Assembly: GCF_000012845.1 (NCBI RefSeq)
Contig: NC_009615.1
Coordinates: forward strand, 1,511,501-1,575,500
Reading direction: 5' to 3'
Length of the DNA: 64,000 nucleotides
Source of the DNA: Parabacteroides distasonis ATCC 8503
GTDB taxonomy: Bacteria; Bacteroidota; Bacteroidia; Bacteroidales; Tannerellaceae
Shown: positions 1 to 9,393 of the stretch, one piece after another
Numbering within the stretch: position 1 is the stretch's first letter
How the letters are laid out: every line of letters begins with the position of its first letter
Made by a program: the position numbers and the translations under genes
Notes under the pieces: model-generated
The model's input: only the letters and a program-made list of their open reading frames with translations
Databases searched by the model: none
What the model was told of the DNA's origin: nothing

Positions 1-72
1 GATTCTCGGATTTTGGATTAATATTTTATTCATCTTTCTTATCCTATTATAAATTGTCAAACTCTGTTTTCA

Positions 73-822
73 TTAGGCATGGCTCGCATGTTTCCTCGGA
101 TACTTCCTGAAGAAACTCCACCATTTCAATTGAAGGACGCCGAATAAAGCCTCCCCGAATATCGAAGAGTTCATCTTGGAGACACCCAAGGCACGGTTGA
201 TAAAGATGATCGGCACCTCCACGAGCTTAAAGCCGCACTTATAAGCCGTAAACTTCATCTCCACCTGAAAGGCGTATCCCTTGAAATGGACACGGTCCAG
301 ATCGATCGTCTCCAGCACCTCACGGCGGTAACATTTAAAACCCGCCGTCGTATCCTGTATCTTCATACCCGTGACGATACGGACATACACCGAGGCGAAA
401 TAAGACATCAACACACGGCCCAACGGCCAGTTCACCACATTCACCCCGTTGCAATACCTCGACCCGATGGCTACGTCGGCACCCTGCCCGGTACAAGCGG
501 CGTATAGCTTCGGCAGGTCATTGGGATTATGACTGAAATCGGCGTCCATCTCAAAAATAAAATCATATTTATGCTCGATAGCCCATTTAAAACCCCGGAT
601 ATAAGCGGTACCCAATCCCAGCTTCCCTTTACGCTCCACGATAAAAAGACGCTCCGGGAACTCCTTCTGCAAGCCCTTCACGATAGCCGCCGTCCCATCC
701 GGAGAGCCATCATCGATCACCAAGATATGAAACACTTTCTCCAGCCCGAACACGGCACGAATGATATTCTCAATATTCTCCTTCTCGTTGTATGTAGGAA
801 TAATGACGATACTGTCTGACAT
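73..822 (-). CDS. Glycosyltransferase family 2, polyprenol-phosphate mannosyltransferase (DPM1-like)
   Basis: This 249-residue GT-A fold enzyme probably transfers a hexose from a nucleotide sugar to polyprenyl phosphate on the cytoplasmic face of the membrane, feeding later glycan or lipid modification. The sequence shows the nucleotide-binding start (IVIIPTYNEKENI), the DDGSPDGT motif near residue 40 and the metal-binding EMDADFSHNP motif near residue 93. The length is that of the soluble DPM1 class, without a C-terminal membrane domain; the last 25 residues are aromatic and basic and may touch the membrane. It stands alone, divergent from oxyR across a 291-bp gap. The exact donor and acceptor cannot be read from sequence. 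Confidence 0.85.
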   Translation of the reverse strand: MSDSIVIIPTYNEKENIENIIRAVFGLEKVFHILVIDDGSPDGTAAIVKGLQKEFPERLFIVERKGKLGLGTAYIRGFKWAIEHKYDFIFEMDADFSHNPNDLPKLYAACTGQGADVAIGSRYCNGVNVVNWPLGRVLMSYFASVYVRIVTGMKIQDTTAGFKCYRREVLETIDLDRVHFKGYAFQVEMKFTAYKCGFKLVEVPIIFINRALGVSKMNSSIFGEALFGVLQLKWWSFFRKYPRKHASHA

Positions 823-888
823 ATACTTTAATCAATTAATTTTTAGCTCATTATATATACGACTGTAAACCATTTGTAAATTACTCTC

Positions 889-896
889 CAAAGTTA
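889..896 (-). promoter_or_regulatory. Putative -7 element for the DPM1-like gene
   Basis: On the minus strand this reads TAACTTTG, an exact match to the Bacteroidota -7 consensus TAnnTTTG, about 67 bp before the start codon. No clear TTTG is found at the usual 19-21 bp upstream, so it is half-supported. Confidence 0.45.
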
Positions 897-1044
897 CATA
901 TTTTTTCTGTGTAAATCTATCATCCAGTTAGCCCATTCGTCTGTTCCATGATAAGCAAATGTATTTTGGCTTTTCACCCAACTTCCCCGATTTCCCCCTA
1001 AATGCCTAATACTCAAATTAAGTTGCTTTATTCTTCCACTTTTA

Positions 1045-1076
1045 TTCGATTATTCCAGCGTTTTTCCGTAAGTTTG
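1045..1076 (+). promoter_or_regulatory. Putative promoter of oxyR
   Basis: TTCG at 1045-1048 (3 of 4 to the -33 TTTG) is separated by exactly 20 bp from TAAGTTTG at 1069-1076, an exact -7 TAnnTTTG. The implied start of transcription lies about 30 bp before the oxyR ATG. Confidence 0.6.
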
Positions 1077-1113
1077 TCTTCATTAATTTCTAACGCTTGT
1101 AAAATTAAGTACT

Positions 1114-2040
1114 ATGAATATACAGCAACTCGAATATATCCTAGCGGTGGATACTTATCGTCATTTCGCAAAGGCAGCAGAGCATTGTAGGGTGACACAA
1201 CCGACATTGAGTATGATGATCCAAAAGCTGGAAGACGAACTAGGTATTAAATTGTTCGATCGAAACCTACAACCCGTTCGCCCCACACCTGCCGGACGTA
1301 AGGTTATTGAGCAAGCGAGAAATGTCCTCTATCAGGCTTCTCTTATCAAAGATATCGTGAACGAGGAGGAACAGTCATTGAAAGGTACGTTCCGCTTAGC
1401 GGTGCTACCGACTATCGCCCCTTATTTACTACCTCGCTTTTTCCAGCAATTATCGGAAAAGCATACGGATCTTGACATCCGTATGCTGGAAATGAAAACC
1501 GCTCCCACTATGGCCGCCCTGCAAAACGGGGAAATCGACGCCGCTATCATAGCGAACCAACCCACTGAATCCAATTTACAAGGAGATATATTATATTATG
1601 AGCAATTCTTCGGATACGTGGCTCACAACGAATCTATATTCAAAAAGGATTTGATCCGTACCGCCGATATCAACGACGAGCGGTTGTGGCTGTTGGACGA
1701 GGGACATTGCTTCCGTGACCAGCTGATGCGTTTCTGCCAGATGGAGAAGGTAAAGGTTCGCCAAGCCGCTTACCGTTTAGGTAGCCTAGAGACATTTATG
1801 CGTATGGTGGAAAGCGGTAACGGTATTACGTTCATCCCGGAATTGGCTACCCTGCAGTTAAGTAAAGAGCAGAAAGAATTGGTACGTCCGTTCGCCATTC
1901 CCAAGCCGACACGGGAGATCGTCTTTGTCACCCGTAAAGATTTTATCCGGCATACCGTAGCGGGTATTTTAATAGAGAGCATCAAGAAAGCGGTACCTAA
2001 AGAAATGTTGACTTTGCAGCCCGGACAAAAGGTTGTGTGA
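1114..2040 (+). CDS. oxyR: Hydrogen-peroxide-sensing LysR-family regulator OxyR
   Basis: This 308-residue LysR-type regulator would activate peroxide-defence genes. The N-terminal winged helix-turn-helix (about residues 1-60) carries the family pattern FAKAAEHCRVTQPTLSMMI, followed by a substrate-type domain. The segment EGHCFRDQLMRFCQ near residue 195 places two cysteines nine positions apart, matching the disulfide-forming Cys199/Cys208 pair of E. coli OxyR, which is strong evidence for redox sensing. It is transcribed alone, divergently from the glycosyltransferase, from its own promoter. Peroxide genes are not adjacent, as is usual for OxyR in Bacteroidales. Confidence 0.92.
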   Translation: MNIQQLEYILAVDTYRHFAKAAEHCRVTQPTLSMMIQKLEDELGIKLFDRNLQPVRPTPAGRKVIEQARNVLYQASLIKDIVNEEEQSLKGTFRLAVLPTIAPYLLPRFFQQLSEKHTDLDIRMLEMKTAPTMAALQNGEIDAAIIANQPTESNLQGDILYYEQFFGYVAHNESIFKKDLIRTADINDERLWLLDEGHCFRDQLMRFCQMEKVKVRQAAYRLGSLETFMRMVESGNGITFIPELATLQLSKEQKELVRPFAIPKPTREIVFVTRKDFIRHTVAGILIESIKKAVPKEMLTLQPGQKVV

Positions 2041-2126
2041 TTTTTTTGATAAATCCCATAGGGTATTTCTTTCCTGGGCGATCATATAAGTACAAAGTGA
2101 TTATTTACCATTAAAACAATACAAAT

Positions 2127-3392
2127 ATGAAAGCGCTCTGTAAACAAACTATGGGATTTATCCTGATGATACTGTTGGCTTGCGGTGTAACCTCTATAAA
2201 GGCACAGGATAGCGCAGACGATGAGTTTATCACTGTCAGCGGTGTAGTAAAAGACAAGCAAACACGAAAAAAACTGGAATACGTAAATATCTCTATTCCG
2301 GGAACCAACGTGGGAACGATCACCAATAATGACGGTGAGTTCTCTATCAAAGTGAAAAACGGCCTCCATGCCAGACAAGTAGAAGTATCGCATATCGGAT
2401 ATTTGAATGGCTTGATCCCCGTAAACGATAAGGACATATTAGAATGTACGGTATTACTCGAACCGAACATGAATACGCTCAGCGAAGTCATTATCCGGGC
2501 CGGAGATCCTCGATATATCGTAGAGGAAGCGATTGAGAAAGTAAATAAGAATTACATTACCACGGGTAGCATGCTTACTGGGTTCTACCGGGAGACCGCA
2601 CAAAAAGGCCGTCGCTATATCAATATATCGGAAGCGGTTATCGATGTTTACAAAACTCCCTATAAGGACAGGAACGTGGAACGGGATCGGGTACAGATCT
2701 ATAAAGGACGTAAATTATTGAGCGAGAAGGCTAGCGACACATTAGCCGTGAAATTATTGGGAGGCCCTAACCTATCCGTTTACGTGGATGTGGTGAAGAA
2801 TCCGGATTTATTGCTCGACCCGAATATCTTACCTTATTACGCCTTCCGTATGGAAGAAAGCGTGATGTTAAACGACCGACCGCATTACGTAATCAGTTTC
2901 CAACCTCAAGCGATCTTGCCTTACGCCTTATATTACGGTAAATTGTATATCGATAAGGAACGGCTTTCCTTCAGCCGTGCGGAATTCGCCCTCAGCATGG
3001 ATGACCGGAATAAGGCTACCGAGGCCATCCTCCGCAAAAAGCCTTTTGGCTTGCGATTTAAACCCGTGGAGGTAGCTTTCCTCGTAACTTACAAAGAACG
3101 TGACGGCATGAGCTATCTGAGTTATATCCGCAATGAGGTTCGCTTTAAATGCGACTGGAAACGAAAACTTTTCTCTACCAACTACACGATCGTATCCGAG
3201 ATGGTCGTTACCGATGGTAAAGAACAAAATAACTCCATCCCCTACCGGATGTCTTTTAAAGCGGATCAGTCTCTATCCGACAAGGTATCGGACTTCGCCG
3301 ACGAGAACTTCTGGGGAGCTTACAACATTATCGAGCCTACCGAGTCTTTGGAGAATGCGGTATATAAATTAAAGAAGCAACATAAAAATTGA
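2127..3392 (+). CDS. Secreted CarboxypepD_reg-like domain protein, DUF5686-type architecture
   Basis: This 421-residue exported protein has an N-terminal signal peptide (hydrophobic LILLACGVTSIKAQ), a carboxypeptidase-D-like regulatory beta-sandwich at about residues 35-115 (VSGVVKDKQTRKKLEYVNIS, then GTITNNDGEFSIKV), and a long C-terminal region containing LTGFYRETAQKGRRY that resembles the non-barrel part of DUF5686 proteins. Such beta-sandwich domains normally head TonB-dependent receptors, but no barrel follows here. It is a paralogue of the third gene of the following sigma-factor locus, sharing the same order of domains except for an STN domain. Function unknown; an envelope role is inferred from export and company. 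Confidence 0.75.
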   Translation: MKALCKQTMGFILMILLACGVTSIKAQDSADDEFITVSGVVKDKQTRKKLEYVNISIPGTNVGTITNNDGEFSIKVKNGLHARQVEVSHIGYLNGLIPVNDKDILECTVLLEPNMNTLSEVIIRAGDPRYIVEEAIEKVNKNYITTGSMLTGFYRETAQKGRRYINISEAVIDVYKTPYKDRNVERDRVQIYKGRKLLSEKASDTLAVKLLGGPNLSVYVDVVKNPDLLLDPNILPYYAFRMEESVMLNDRPHYVISFQPQAILPYALYYGKLYIDKERLSFSRAEFALSMDDRNKATEAILRKKPFGLRFKPVEVAFLVTYKERDGMSYLSYIRNEVRFKCDWKRKLFSTNYTIVSEMVVTDGKEQNNSIPYRMSFKADQSLSDKVSDFADENFWGAYNIIEPTESLENAVYKLKKQHKN

Positions 3393-3432
3393 CCGTGTAA
3401 ATATACTATCGACAATGATATGGACAAATCAT

Positions 3433-3440
3433 TATCTTTG
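3433..3440 (+). promoter_or_regulatory. Putative -7 element for the ECF sigma operon
   Basis: TATCTTTG matches TAnnTTTG exactly and lies 34 bp before the sigma-factor ATG. There is no good TTTG at the expected distance upstream. Confidence 0.45.
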
Positions 3441-3474
3441 TCTATTATCAATTATCTGTTGAAACCAAATTATT

Positions 3475-4014
3475 ATGGATTTGTTCGTACTCAAAAAGAT
3501 CAAGGAAGGGGATATTAAAGCATTCGAAAGTATTTTCAGGCTTTATTATACCCCTCTTTGCCTGTACGCAACCAGTATAACAGGAGAGCAGGAAGTCGCA
3601 GAGGAGATAGTTCAGGACTTGTTTTATGTATTCTGGAAAGAAAGAGAATCTCTTCCAATCTTACGTTCCATCAAGAACTACCTTTATGGAGCTACCCGGA
3701 ACCGGTCCTTACAATATCTGGAGCATCGGGAAGTACGATACCGATACCGGAATACGGTTTTAGCCGGAGAGAATCCGGAATCCGAATCGTATACCCCGCA
3801 AGATCAACTTGAGTACAAAGAATTGCAATCCTTGGTCAACCGGGCATTAGGTAAATTGCCCGAACGCCGCCTCCGGATCTTTCGGATGCACCGTTTCGAA
3901 GGAATGAAATACGCGGAGATAGCCTCCAGCCTCTCATTGTCCATAAAGACAGTAGAAGCGGAAATGACCAAGGCACTACAAACACTAAGAAAAGAAATCG
4001 AGAATTATACCTAA
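3475..4014 (+). CDS. ECF-type RNA polymerase sigma-70 factor
   Basis: This 179-residue extracytoplasmic-function sigma factor has only regions 2 and 4. Region 2 spans about residues 10-75 (FRLYYTPLCLYATSI, then VAEEIVQDLFYVFWKER), and region 4 spans about 120-175 with the helix-turn-helix MKYAEIASSLSLSIKTVEAE. It is followed after 5 bp by a FecR-type anti-sigma gene, so the pair is almost certainly a sigma/anti-sigma unit of the Bacteroidota cell-surface signalling type. The target regulon is likely the operon itself plus the paralogue just upstream, which is inference. Confidence 0.93.
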   Translation: MDLFVLKKIKEGDIKAFESIFRLYYTPLCLYATSITGEQEVAEEIVQDLFYVFWKERESLPILRSIKNYLYGATRNRSLQYLEHREVRYRYRNTVLAGENPESESYTPQDQLEYKELQSLVNRALGKLPERRLRIFRMHRFEGMKYAEIASSLSLSIKTVEAEMTKALQTLRKEIENYT

Positions 4015-4019
4015 CAGTT

Positions 4020-4871
4020 ATGAATCAAATAGAAAAAAATAAATTGAAGACAGACCAAGCATGGGAACAATTATACACTCGCTTGGAGCAAGACGGGCTG
4101 CTGGATAAGCCAATTTCCGGTACACAAATCCCATACCGGATCGGACTTATGAAATGGGCCGCCGCTATCGTTATACTCTGTGTATCGGTAGCTACGGCTA
4201 TTTTCCTTGGACAAGAACGGACACCGGAAACCACTCTGCTCACCCTGCATAATAACGAGGCTTCCACCACCTTGGTCACGACTTTGGAAGACGGGTCTAT
4301 CGTTTATCTGGCCGATAACAGTCAGTTAAGCTATCCGGAACATTTCCAAAGAGAAAAAAGAGAGGTGTCTCTACTAGGAAACGCCCTTTTTGATGTAAGC
4401 GGGAATAAGGAACGTCCTTTCCTAATCGAGACAGAGCAGGCCCGGATCGAGGTATTGGGAACCTCATTCAATATCAAAAGCTCGGATAAAAGCGCCTTTG
4501 AATTGGCCGTTCGCCGGGGATTAGTGAAAGTGACACTCAAGAAGAACGGAGAACAAACGCTGGTAAAGGCCGGTCAAACCGTATCCTTATTCTCCAACCG
4601 TTTACAAGTAGCTCCGACTCAAGATAACGAACAATTTTCCGATTACACCCGCCGTATCCAGTTTAAGGATGAGCGCTTAGGAGATATCTTGCATGTAATT
4701 AATCTAGAGTATCCGATGATGCCATTGAAGACAACGGCTGATTTAGAGAATAGACGGCTGACCGTTAGTTTCTATAATAACTCACCCGCAACGATGGCTG
4801 AACTGATCTGCGCGGCGTTAAAACTAAAATGTACGCAACAAAATAATATATGGATGATTTCCGAACCTTGA
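4020..4871 (+). CDS. FecR-family anti-sigma factor
   Basis: This 283-residue single-pass inner-membrane protein should hold the upstream sigma factor inactive through its cytoplasmic N-terminus (residues 1-45). The membrane helix is at about 48-65 (MKWAAAIVILCVSVATAIFL). The periplasmic FecR domain follows (LEDGSIVYLADNSQLSYP, then IEVLGTSFNIKS), and a C-terminal DUF4974 domain (IQFKDERLGDILHVIN, then LTVSFYNNSP) would contact the STN domain of its partner. Its 3' end overlaps the next gene by 22 bp, suggesting translational coupling. Confidence 0.92.
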   Translation: MNQIEKNKLKTDQAWEQLYTRLEQDGLLDKPISGTQIPYRIGLMKWAAAIVILCVSVATAIFLGQERTPETTLLTLHNNEASTTLVTTLEDGSIVYLADNSQLSYPEHFQREKREVSLLGNALFDVSGNKERPFLIETEQARIEVLGTSFNIKSSDKSAFELAVRRGLVKVTLKKNGEQTLVKAGQTVSLFSNRLQVAPTQDNEQFSDYTRRIQFKDERLGDILHVINLEYPMMPLKTTADLENRRLTVSFYNNSPATMAELICAALKLKCTQQNNIWMISEP

Positions 4872-6406
4872 GACAGCTGATCGTAGGATGGTTGCTGTTA
4901 CTCGTAGCTCTCATCCCTATGAATGCCCAGAATGGTAACGTACTGGGACAGGTCATACGATTGCCTAAATCAAAAGGAAATATCTACCAATTGCTGGGAC
5001 TCGTCACGGAACGTTCCGGCTATCTTTTTATATACGACAGTAAGATTATCGATAATGAACAAACAACATCGATAAAAGGTGGAGATTATACGATACAAGA
5101 AGCTATATACGCTATTACCGGTAATAAAAATCTGGCGATCCGTGCGATAGAGAACCATCTCTTGCTTTATCTGCCAGAGAGTCCCTCCGCTCCTAAAAGC
5201 GCATCCGTAACTCCCGATTCCATACAAACCTATTTCTCGATAGAAGGTTCTTTACAGGATCAATATACCCATGAGCCAATCGCATTCGGATCGGTAGGAA
5301 TCGGTGAGGCCGCTATTGGCACCATCACCAACCAGAATGGAGAGTTCCGATTGAAATTACCGGACTCACTCCGGTTATCCAAGGTACGTTTCTCTCATAT
5401 CGGCTATCTTCCCCAAGAGATAGATAGTCGGGAGTTAATAGATAAACATACCGTCTTATCTCTAGAGCCTAAAGTAATCTCTATCCAAGAAGTTATCGTG
5501 CGTCTAACCAATCCGAAACGCTTATTACAGGAGATGCTGGACAAGAGAAGAAGCAATTATTCCCAGCACCCGATTTACCTTACCACATTTTACAGAGAAG
5601 GCGTTGAACGTAAAAAAGGACTCGTAGGACTGACCGAGGCTGTTTTTAAGGTATATAAGGCATCTTACCACAGCAATGCCTTGGCCGATCAAGTGAAACT
5701 ACTAAAGATGCGCCGCATTAGTAACGAGCAGGAAAAGGACACGTTGATCACAAAAATGAAGTCGGGTATCTACTCCTGCCTTGTCTTGGACTTGATGAAA
5801 CAGTTACCGGAGTTTCTGGATCCTAGCCCGGATTCACCCTATACATACGCCCATACCGACATCACGGTAGTGGATGATCGACTTGCTAACGTCATCTCTT
5901 TCGAGCAACGAAAGAGTATCAATGAACCGCTTTATCGGGGACAGATATATATCGACATGGAAAATAATGCCTTATTAAGGGTGGACTTTGAGGTCAATCC
6001 CCAATATATCGAGCAAGCGGCCGGCATGTTCGTCGAGAGAAAAAGCCGGAATTTACGGATCACGCCCCAGAAAGTAGCCTATACGGTATCTTACAAGCAA
6101 TGGAATGGCACCTACTACATTAACCATATCCGGGGAGATCTGCATTTTAAAATTAAAAAAAGAAGACAACTTTTTAACACAAATATTTTACATACTTGGT
6201 TCGAAATGGTTACCTGTAAGATAGATACAGCCAATGTGAACCGCTTCTCACGCATTGAATCCCTTCCAACCCGCACGGTTTTCTCGGATACTCACTTCAA
6301 CTACGACGAGGGTTTCTGGGGAGATTTTAACGTAATATTACCCGAAGACAAACTGAATGAGGCTATTAGCAGAATCACCTCAAAGATAGAGGAAACGAAC
6401 TACTAA
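4850..6406 (+). CDS. STN + CarboxypepD_reg protein lacking a receptor barrel (sigma/FecR-linked)
   Basis: This 518-residue exported protein begins with a signal peptide (LIVGWLLLLVALIPMNAQ), then an STN (secretin/TonB N-terminal) domain at about residues 45-105 (YQLLGLVTERSGYLFIYDSK), then a CarboxypepD_reg domain at about 130-215 (IEGSLQDQYTHEPIAFGSVG), then the same C-terminal region as the protein at 2127 (YLTTFYREGVERKKG). In known systems the STN domain of a TonB-dependent receptor passes the signal to FecR; here the plug and 22-strand barrel are absent. It overlaps fecR, so it is the natural signal partner. The ligand is unknown. Confidence 0.78.
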   Translation: MDDFRTLRQLIVGWLLLLVALIPMNAQNGNVLGQVIRLPKSKGNIYQLLGLVTERSGYLFIYDSKIIDNEQTTSIKGGDYTIQEAIYAITGNKNLAIRAIENHLLLYLPESPSAPKSASVTPDSIQTYFSIEGSLQDQYTHEPIAFGSVGIGEAAIGTITNQNGEFRLKLPDSLRLSKVRFSHIGYLPQEIDSRELIDKHTVLSLEPKVISIQEVIVRLTNPKRLLQEMLDKRRSNYSQHPIYLTTFYREGVERKKGLVGLTEAVFKVYKASYHSNALADQVKLLKMRRISNEQEKDTLITKMKSGIYSCLVLDLMKQLPEFLDPSPDSPYTYAHTDITVVDDRLANVISFEQRKSINEPLYRGQIYIDMENNALLRVDFEVNPQYIEQAAGMFVERKSRNLRITPQKVAYTVSYKQWNGTYYINHIRGDLHFKIKKRRQLFNTNILHTWFEMVTCKIDTANVNRFSRIESLPTRTVFSDTHFNYDEGFWGDFNVILPEDKLNEAISRITSKIEETNY

Positions 6407-6421
6407 TCCCCTGAAAATCAT

Positions 6422-6451
6422 AAAGAGAGCCTTTTCGCAAAGGCTCTCTTT
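6422..6451 (+). terminator. Rho-independent terminator, sigma/FecR operon
   Basis: A perfect 13-bp stem (6422-6434 pairing with 6439-6451; AAAGAGAGCCTTT with AAAGGCTCTCTTT) closes a 4-nt TCGC loop and starts 15 bp after the stop codon. A T-rich stretch follows (TTTATAGGTTTTT). Confidence 0.85.
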
Positions 6452-6617
6452 ATAGGTTTTTAATAGGTATTAGTCTTTAAGGCAAAAAGATTGTTTAGGT
6501 TATCTGCATGCAAAGATGGGCTAATTAATATAATTGAGCAAATAAAAAAAGATATTGTACAACACATTTTTTTAAGTTTATCGAAACTTCTTTGCAGCTT
6601 GTGTTACTTTTTAACAA

Positions 6618-7907
6618 TTACAGACTCCAATAGATCATCTGATGGATGCTACCTCGATAGACTCCTTTCACGTCCGCCAACACGGCATGTTCATTCGTGA
6701 TCGACATGAAGTAGGACTCATCCAGCTTCAAATAAGTCGTATGAGCGACAGCTACCACTACCGCATCATATTTCTTCCCGGGCCTCTCTACTAACCGGAT
6801 ACCGTACTCTTGCAATACTTCCAAAGGGGAAGCGAACGGATCCATCACATCGACCTCGGCTCCGAAGTCCTTAAACTCATTGATAATATCGGCTACTTTC
6901 GAGTTACGTATATCCGATACGTTTTCCTTAAAAGTCATACCCATCACCAACACATGCGCTCCTAGGATATTTTTCCCCTGCGAGATAATCTTTTTCACGA
7001 CCTTCTTTCCGATATACCGTCCCATGGAATCGTTCACGTAGCGACCGGAGTTGATCATCTTCGTGTGATATTGCAATTCTTTGGCTTTATGCACCAGATA
7101 GTAAGGATCTACCCCTATACAATGCCCACCTACCAATCCGGGAGAGAAAGGCAGGAAATTCCATTTCGTTCCGGCGGCTTTCAATACATCAAACGTATTT
7201 ACCCCCATTCGATCGAAAATAATGGAAAGCTCGTTCATAAGGGCTATATTCACGTCACGCTGGGTATTCTCGATAATCTTGGCGGCTTCGGCTACCTTGA
7301 TACTAGGCGCACGGTGCAACCCCGCTTGAACGACCAGCTTATAGACTTCCGATATCGTTTCCAAAGCTTCGGCATCGCAGCCGGAAACGATCTTCACGGT
7401 ATTTACCAAGGTATGTACCTTATCACCCGGATTGATTCGTTCCGGTGAGTATCCAACCTTAAAGTCCTCTCCTACTCTCAACCCTGAAACCTCCTCCAAG
7501 ATCGGGATGCAATCCTCTTCCGTACATCCCGGATATACGGTAGATTCGTATACTACATAATCGCCTCGTTTAAGGACTTTGCCTACCGTGCGGGTCGCAC
7601 CCAACAAAGGGGATAGATCCGGCTCGTTATGGCTGTCTATCGGGGTAGGAACAGCTATAACGTAAAAGGAAGCCTCCCGCAACTTTTCTATAGAAGAAGT
7701 AAATGTGATATCTTTATGTTCAAATACCTCAGTAGGAAGCTCACCACACGGATCAATACAGTTCCGAAGCTTGTCCAAGCGATCCTCGTTGATATCAAAT
7801 CCGATAACGGAAACATGTTTAGCGAATTCCATCGCGATAGGAAGCCCGACATATCCTAGTCCGATTAGGGCAAGTTTCGTTTGTTTATCTAGTAACTTTG
7901 TATACAT
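6618..7907 (-). CDS. Nucleotide-sugar 6-dehydrogenase, WbpO/TviB type
   Basis: This 429-residue cytoplasmic enzyme oxidises C6 of a UDP-N-acetylhexosamine to the uronic acid using NAD. The Rossmann start is LALIGLGYVGLPIAMEF (residues 12-28), the conserved YESTVYPG and YSPERINPGD segments follow, and the catalytic cysteine lies in FLPFSPGLVGGHCIGVDPYY near residue 255, a form typical of WbpO/TviB (UDP-GlcNAc/GalNAc to uronate) rather than UDP-glucose dehydrogenase. No epimerase or other partner sits next to it, so it may serve a distant surface-glycan locus or the capsule operon 45 kb away. Confidence 0.88.
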   Translation of the reverse strand: MYTKLLDKQTKLALIGLGYVGLPIAMEFAKHVSVIGFDINEDRLDKLRNCIDPCGELPTEVFEHKDITFTSSIEKLREASFYVIAVPTPIDSHNEPDLSPLLGATRTVGKVLKRGDYVVYESTVYPGCTEEDCIPILEEVSGLRVGEDFKVGYSPERINPGDKVHTLVNTVKIVSGCDAEALETISEVYKLVVQAGLHRAPSIKVAEAAKIIENTQRDVNIALMNELSIIFDRMGVNTFDVLKAAGTKWNFLPFSPGLVGGHCIGVDPYYLVHKAKELQYHTKMINSGRYVNDSMGRYIGKKVVKKIISQGKNILGAHVLVMGMTFKENVSDIRNSKVADIINEFKDFGAEVDVMDPFASPLEVLQEYGIRLVERPGKKYDAVVVAVAHTTYLKLDESYFMSITNEHAVLADVKGVYRGSIHQMIYWSL

Positions 7908-7976
7908 CTTATTATTTCATCATTCTACTTAAAAGTCCGGGTTCCAAGGAGTGTCCCAAACAGACGAGATTGTATG

Positions 7977-7984
7977 CAAATGTA
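7977..7984 (-). promoter_or_regulatory. Putative -7 element for the nucleotide-sugar dehydrogenase
   Basis: On the minus strand TACATTTG matches TAnnTTTG exactly, about 70 bp before the start codon; the -33 element is not convincing. Confidence 0.45.
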
Positions 7985-8033
7985 GCAATCTTCAGTTTAC
8001 CTAACGGAATAAAGGATGTTTTATTTCATAAAG

Positions 8034-8069
8034 AAGGTCCCTTATCTCGTTTCCAAAATAAGGGACCTT
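8034..8069 (-). terminator. Hairpin terminator of the RND efflux operon
   Basis: A perfect 12-bp stem (8034-8045 with 8058-8069; AAGGTCCCTTAT with ATAAGGGACCTT) and a 12-nt loop lie 26 bp beyond the tolC-type stop codon. The following minus-strand sequence is only moderately T-rich. Confidence 0.65.
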
Positions 8070-8095
8070 GTCTTCTAAGTATAAATATGTTTCTT

Positions 8096-9388
8096 TTACT
8101 GCAAACGCCGGATACCTATAGCCTTGTTATATTGGGCTAAAGAAGCCTTTTGCTGATACCAAGTCTGGATCAAGCTACTGTAAGACTGAATCCATGACAA
8201 TTGGGCGGAGAGCACATCCAAGATCGGTAGTTTACCCTCGTTGTAGCTGAAGGTATTCAAATCAAGGTTCTCCTCGGCAATCTTACAAGCCTCTTCCGCG
8301 ACGGTAATTTGTTTCGTATACTCGGTTAGGCTTGTCCATGCGTTCGCTACCTCTTGAGCGATCTTATCACGCGTATTGTCCAAGGCGTATTCCTTACTAC
8401 GAAGGATGGCCTTCTGGGAATTTACCTCCTTGAAACGGGCTCCCCAACGGAACAAAGGTATCTTCAAGGAAGCGAAGACGGCCGGAGTCCACAACTGGTC
8501 CGAACCTTTCACGTTCAACATCGGCGTACCCCAAGTACCTTGAAAACCGATCGCCAAAGACGGGTTATATTTCGCCTTCGACAAATTGATCTGTCTCTTT
8601 TGATACTCTATGTTCAACTCGGAAATAGCGTAGTCCGGACGATTCCGAAGAGCTACATCCTCTCCTACTTGCAACGGCAAAGCCAGATAGGTCGTAATGG
8701 AATCTTCCACCTCGATCGGGTCTAACGGAGACACACCCATCAATGAGTTCAGGTTCTGTAACGCGATCTGATATTCCTTATAAGCCGAGCTTTTATTCAA
8801 TTCCGCTTCTTTCAAGCGGGACTCCACTTGCAATAAATCGGTCTTGCTGATCTGGCCGTCATTGAAACGGATCGTCAACACGTTCGCCAACTCCCCGACA
8901 ATGTCTACATACTGACACATCACATCGTACATACCTTTACGTGCGGCGGCCGTCCAATAGTTCAAATCGGCGGAATAAACGATATTATCCGTTGTCAATT
9001 CTTCTGCTTGCTCGGTGATCTTGCCTTGTACCTGAGCTGCCTTATAGTTATTATAGATCTGTCCACCGGCATAGATGGGCTGGCTCACCGTAGCGCCTAG
9101 GCTATACGTATTATGGTCCATCTCTACGGACATGCCCGGTCCGAAATCCAAATCATATTTATTGATACGATACTGATAACTGCCGGAGAAGTCCACCGAA
9201 GGGAAGAAACCGGTCTTAGCGGCCTTGATCGCATGCTGCATAGCGATACGCTCCTCAGAGCTTTGCTTGATCTGACGGCTGTATTCAAGGACCCGTTCCT
9301 TATATTCCACAGCCGATAGCCGGGTGTCTTGCGCTTTAGCGGACAAGGCACCCAACAATAAACAACCTATGATTATTTTATTTCTCAT
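8096..9388 (-). CDS. TolC-family outer-membrane efflux protein (RND operon)
   Basis: This 430-residue protein is the predicted outer-membrane channel of the tripartite pump encoded with it. An N-terminal signal peptide (IIIGCLLLGALSAKAQ) precedes two OEP repeats of long amphipathic helices, with family patterns such as SYQYRINKYDLDFGPG early and YNEGKLPILDVLSAQLSW late. It follows the RND permease gene after 5 bp, so the order is adaptor, pump, channel, and it ends the operon before a hairpin terminator. Substrate unknown. Confidence 0.9.
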   Translation of the reverse strand: MRNKIIIGCLLLGALSAKAQDTRLSAVEYKERVLEYSRQIKQSSEERIAMQHAIKAAKTGFFPSVDFSGSYQYRINKYDLDFGPGMSVEMDHNTYSLGATVSQPIYAGGQIYNNYKAAQVQGKITEQAEELTTDNIVYSADLNYWTAAARKGMYDVMCQYVDIVGELANVLTIRFNDGQISKTDLLQVESRLKEAELNKSSAYKEYQIALQNLNSLMGVSPLDPIEVEDSITTYLALPLQVGEDVALRNRPDYAISELNIEYQKRQINLSKAKYNPSLAIGFQGTWGTPMLNVKGSDQLWTPAVFASLKIPLFRWGARFKEVNSQKAILRSKEYALDNTRDKIAQEVANAWTSLTEYTKQITVAEEACKIAEENLDLNTFSYNEGKLPILDVLSAQLSWIQSYSSLIQTWYQQKASLAQYNKAIGIRRLQ

Positions 9389-9393
9389 ACCTT

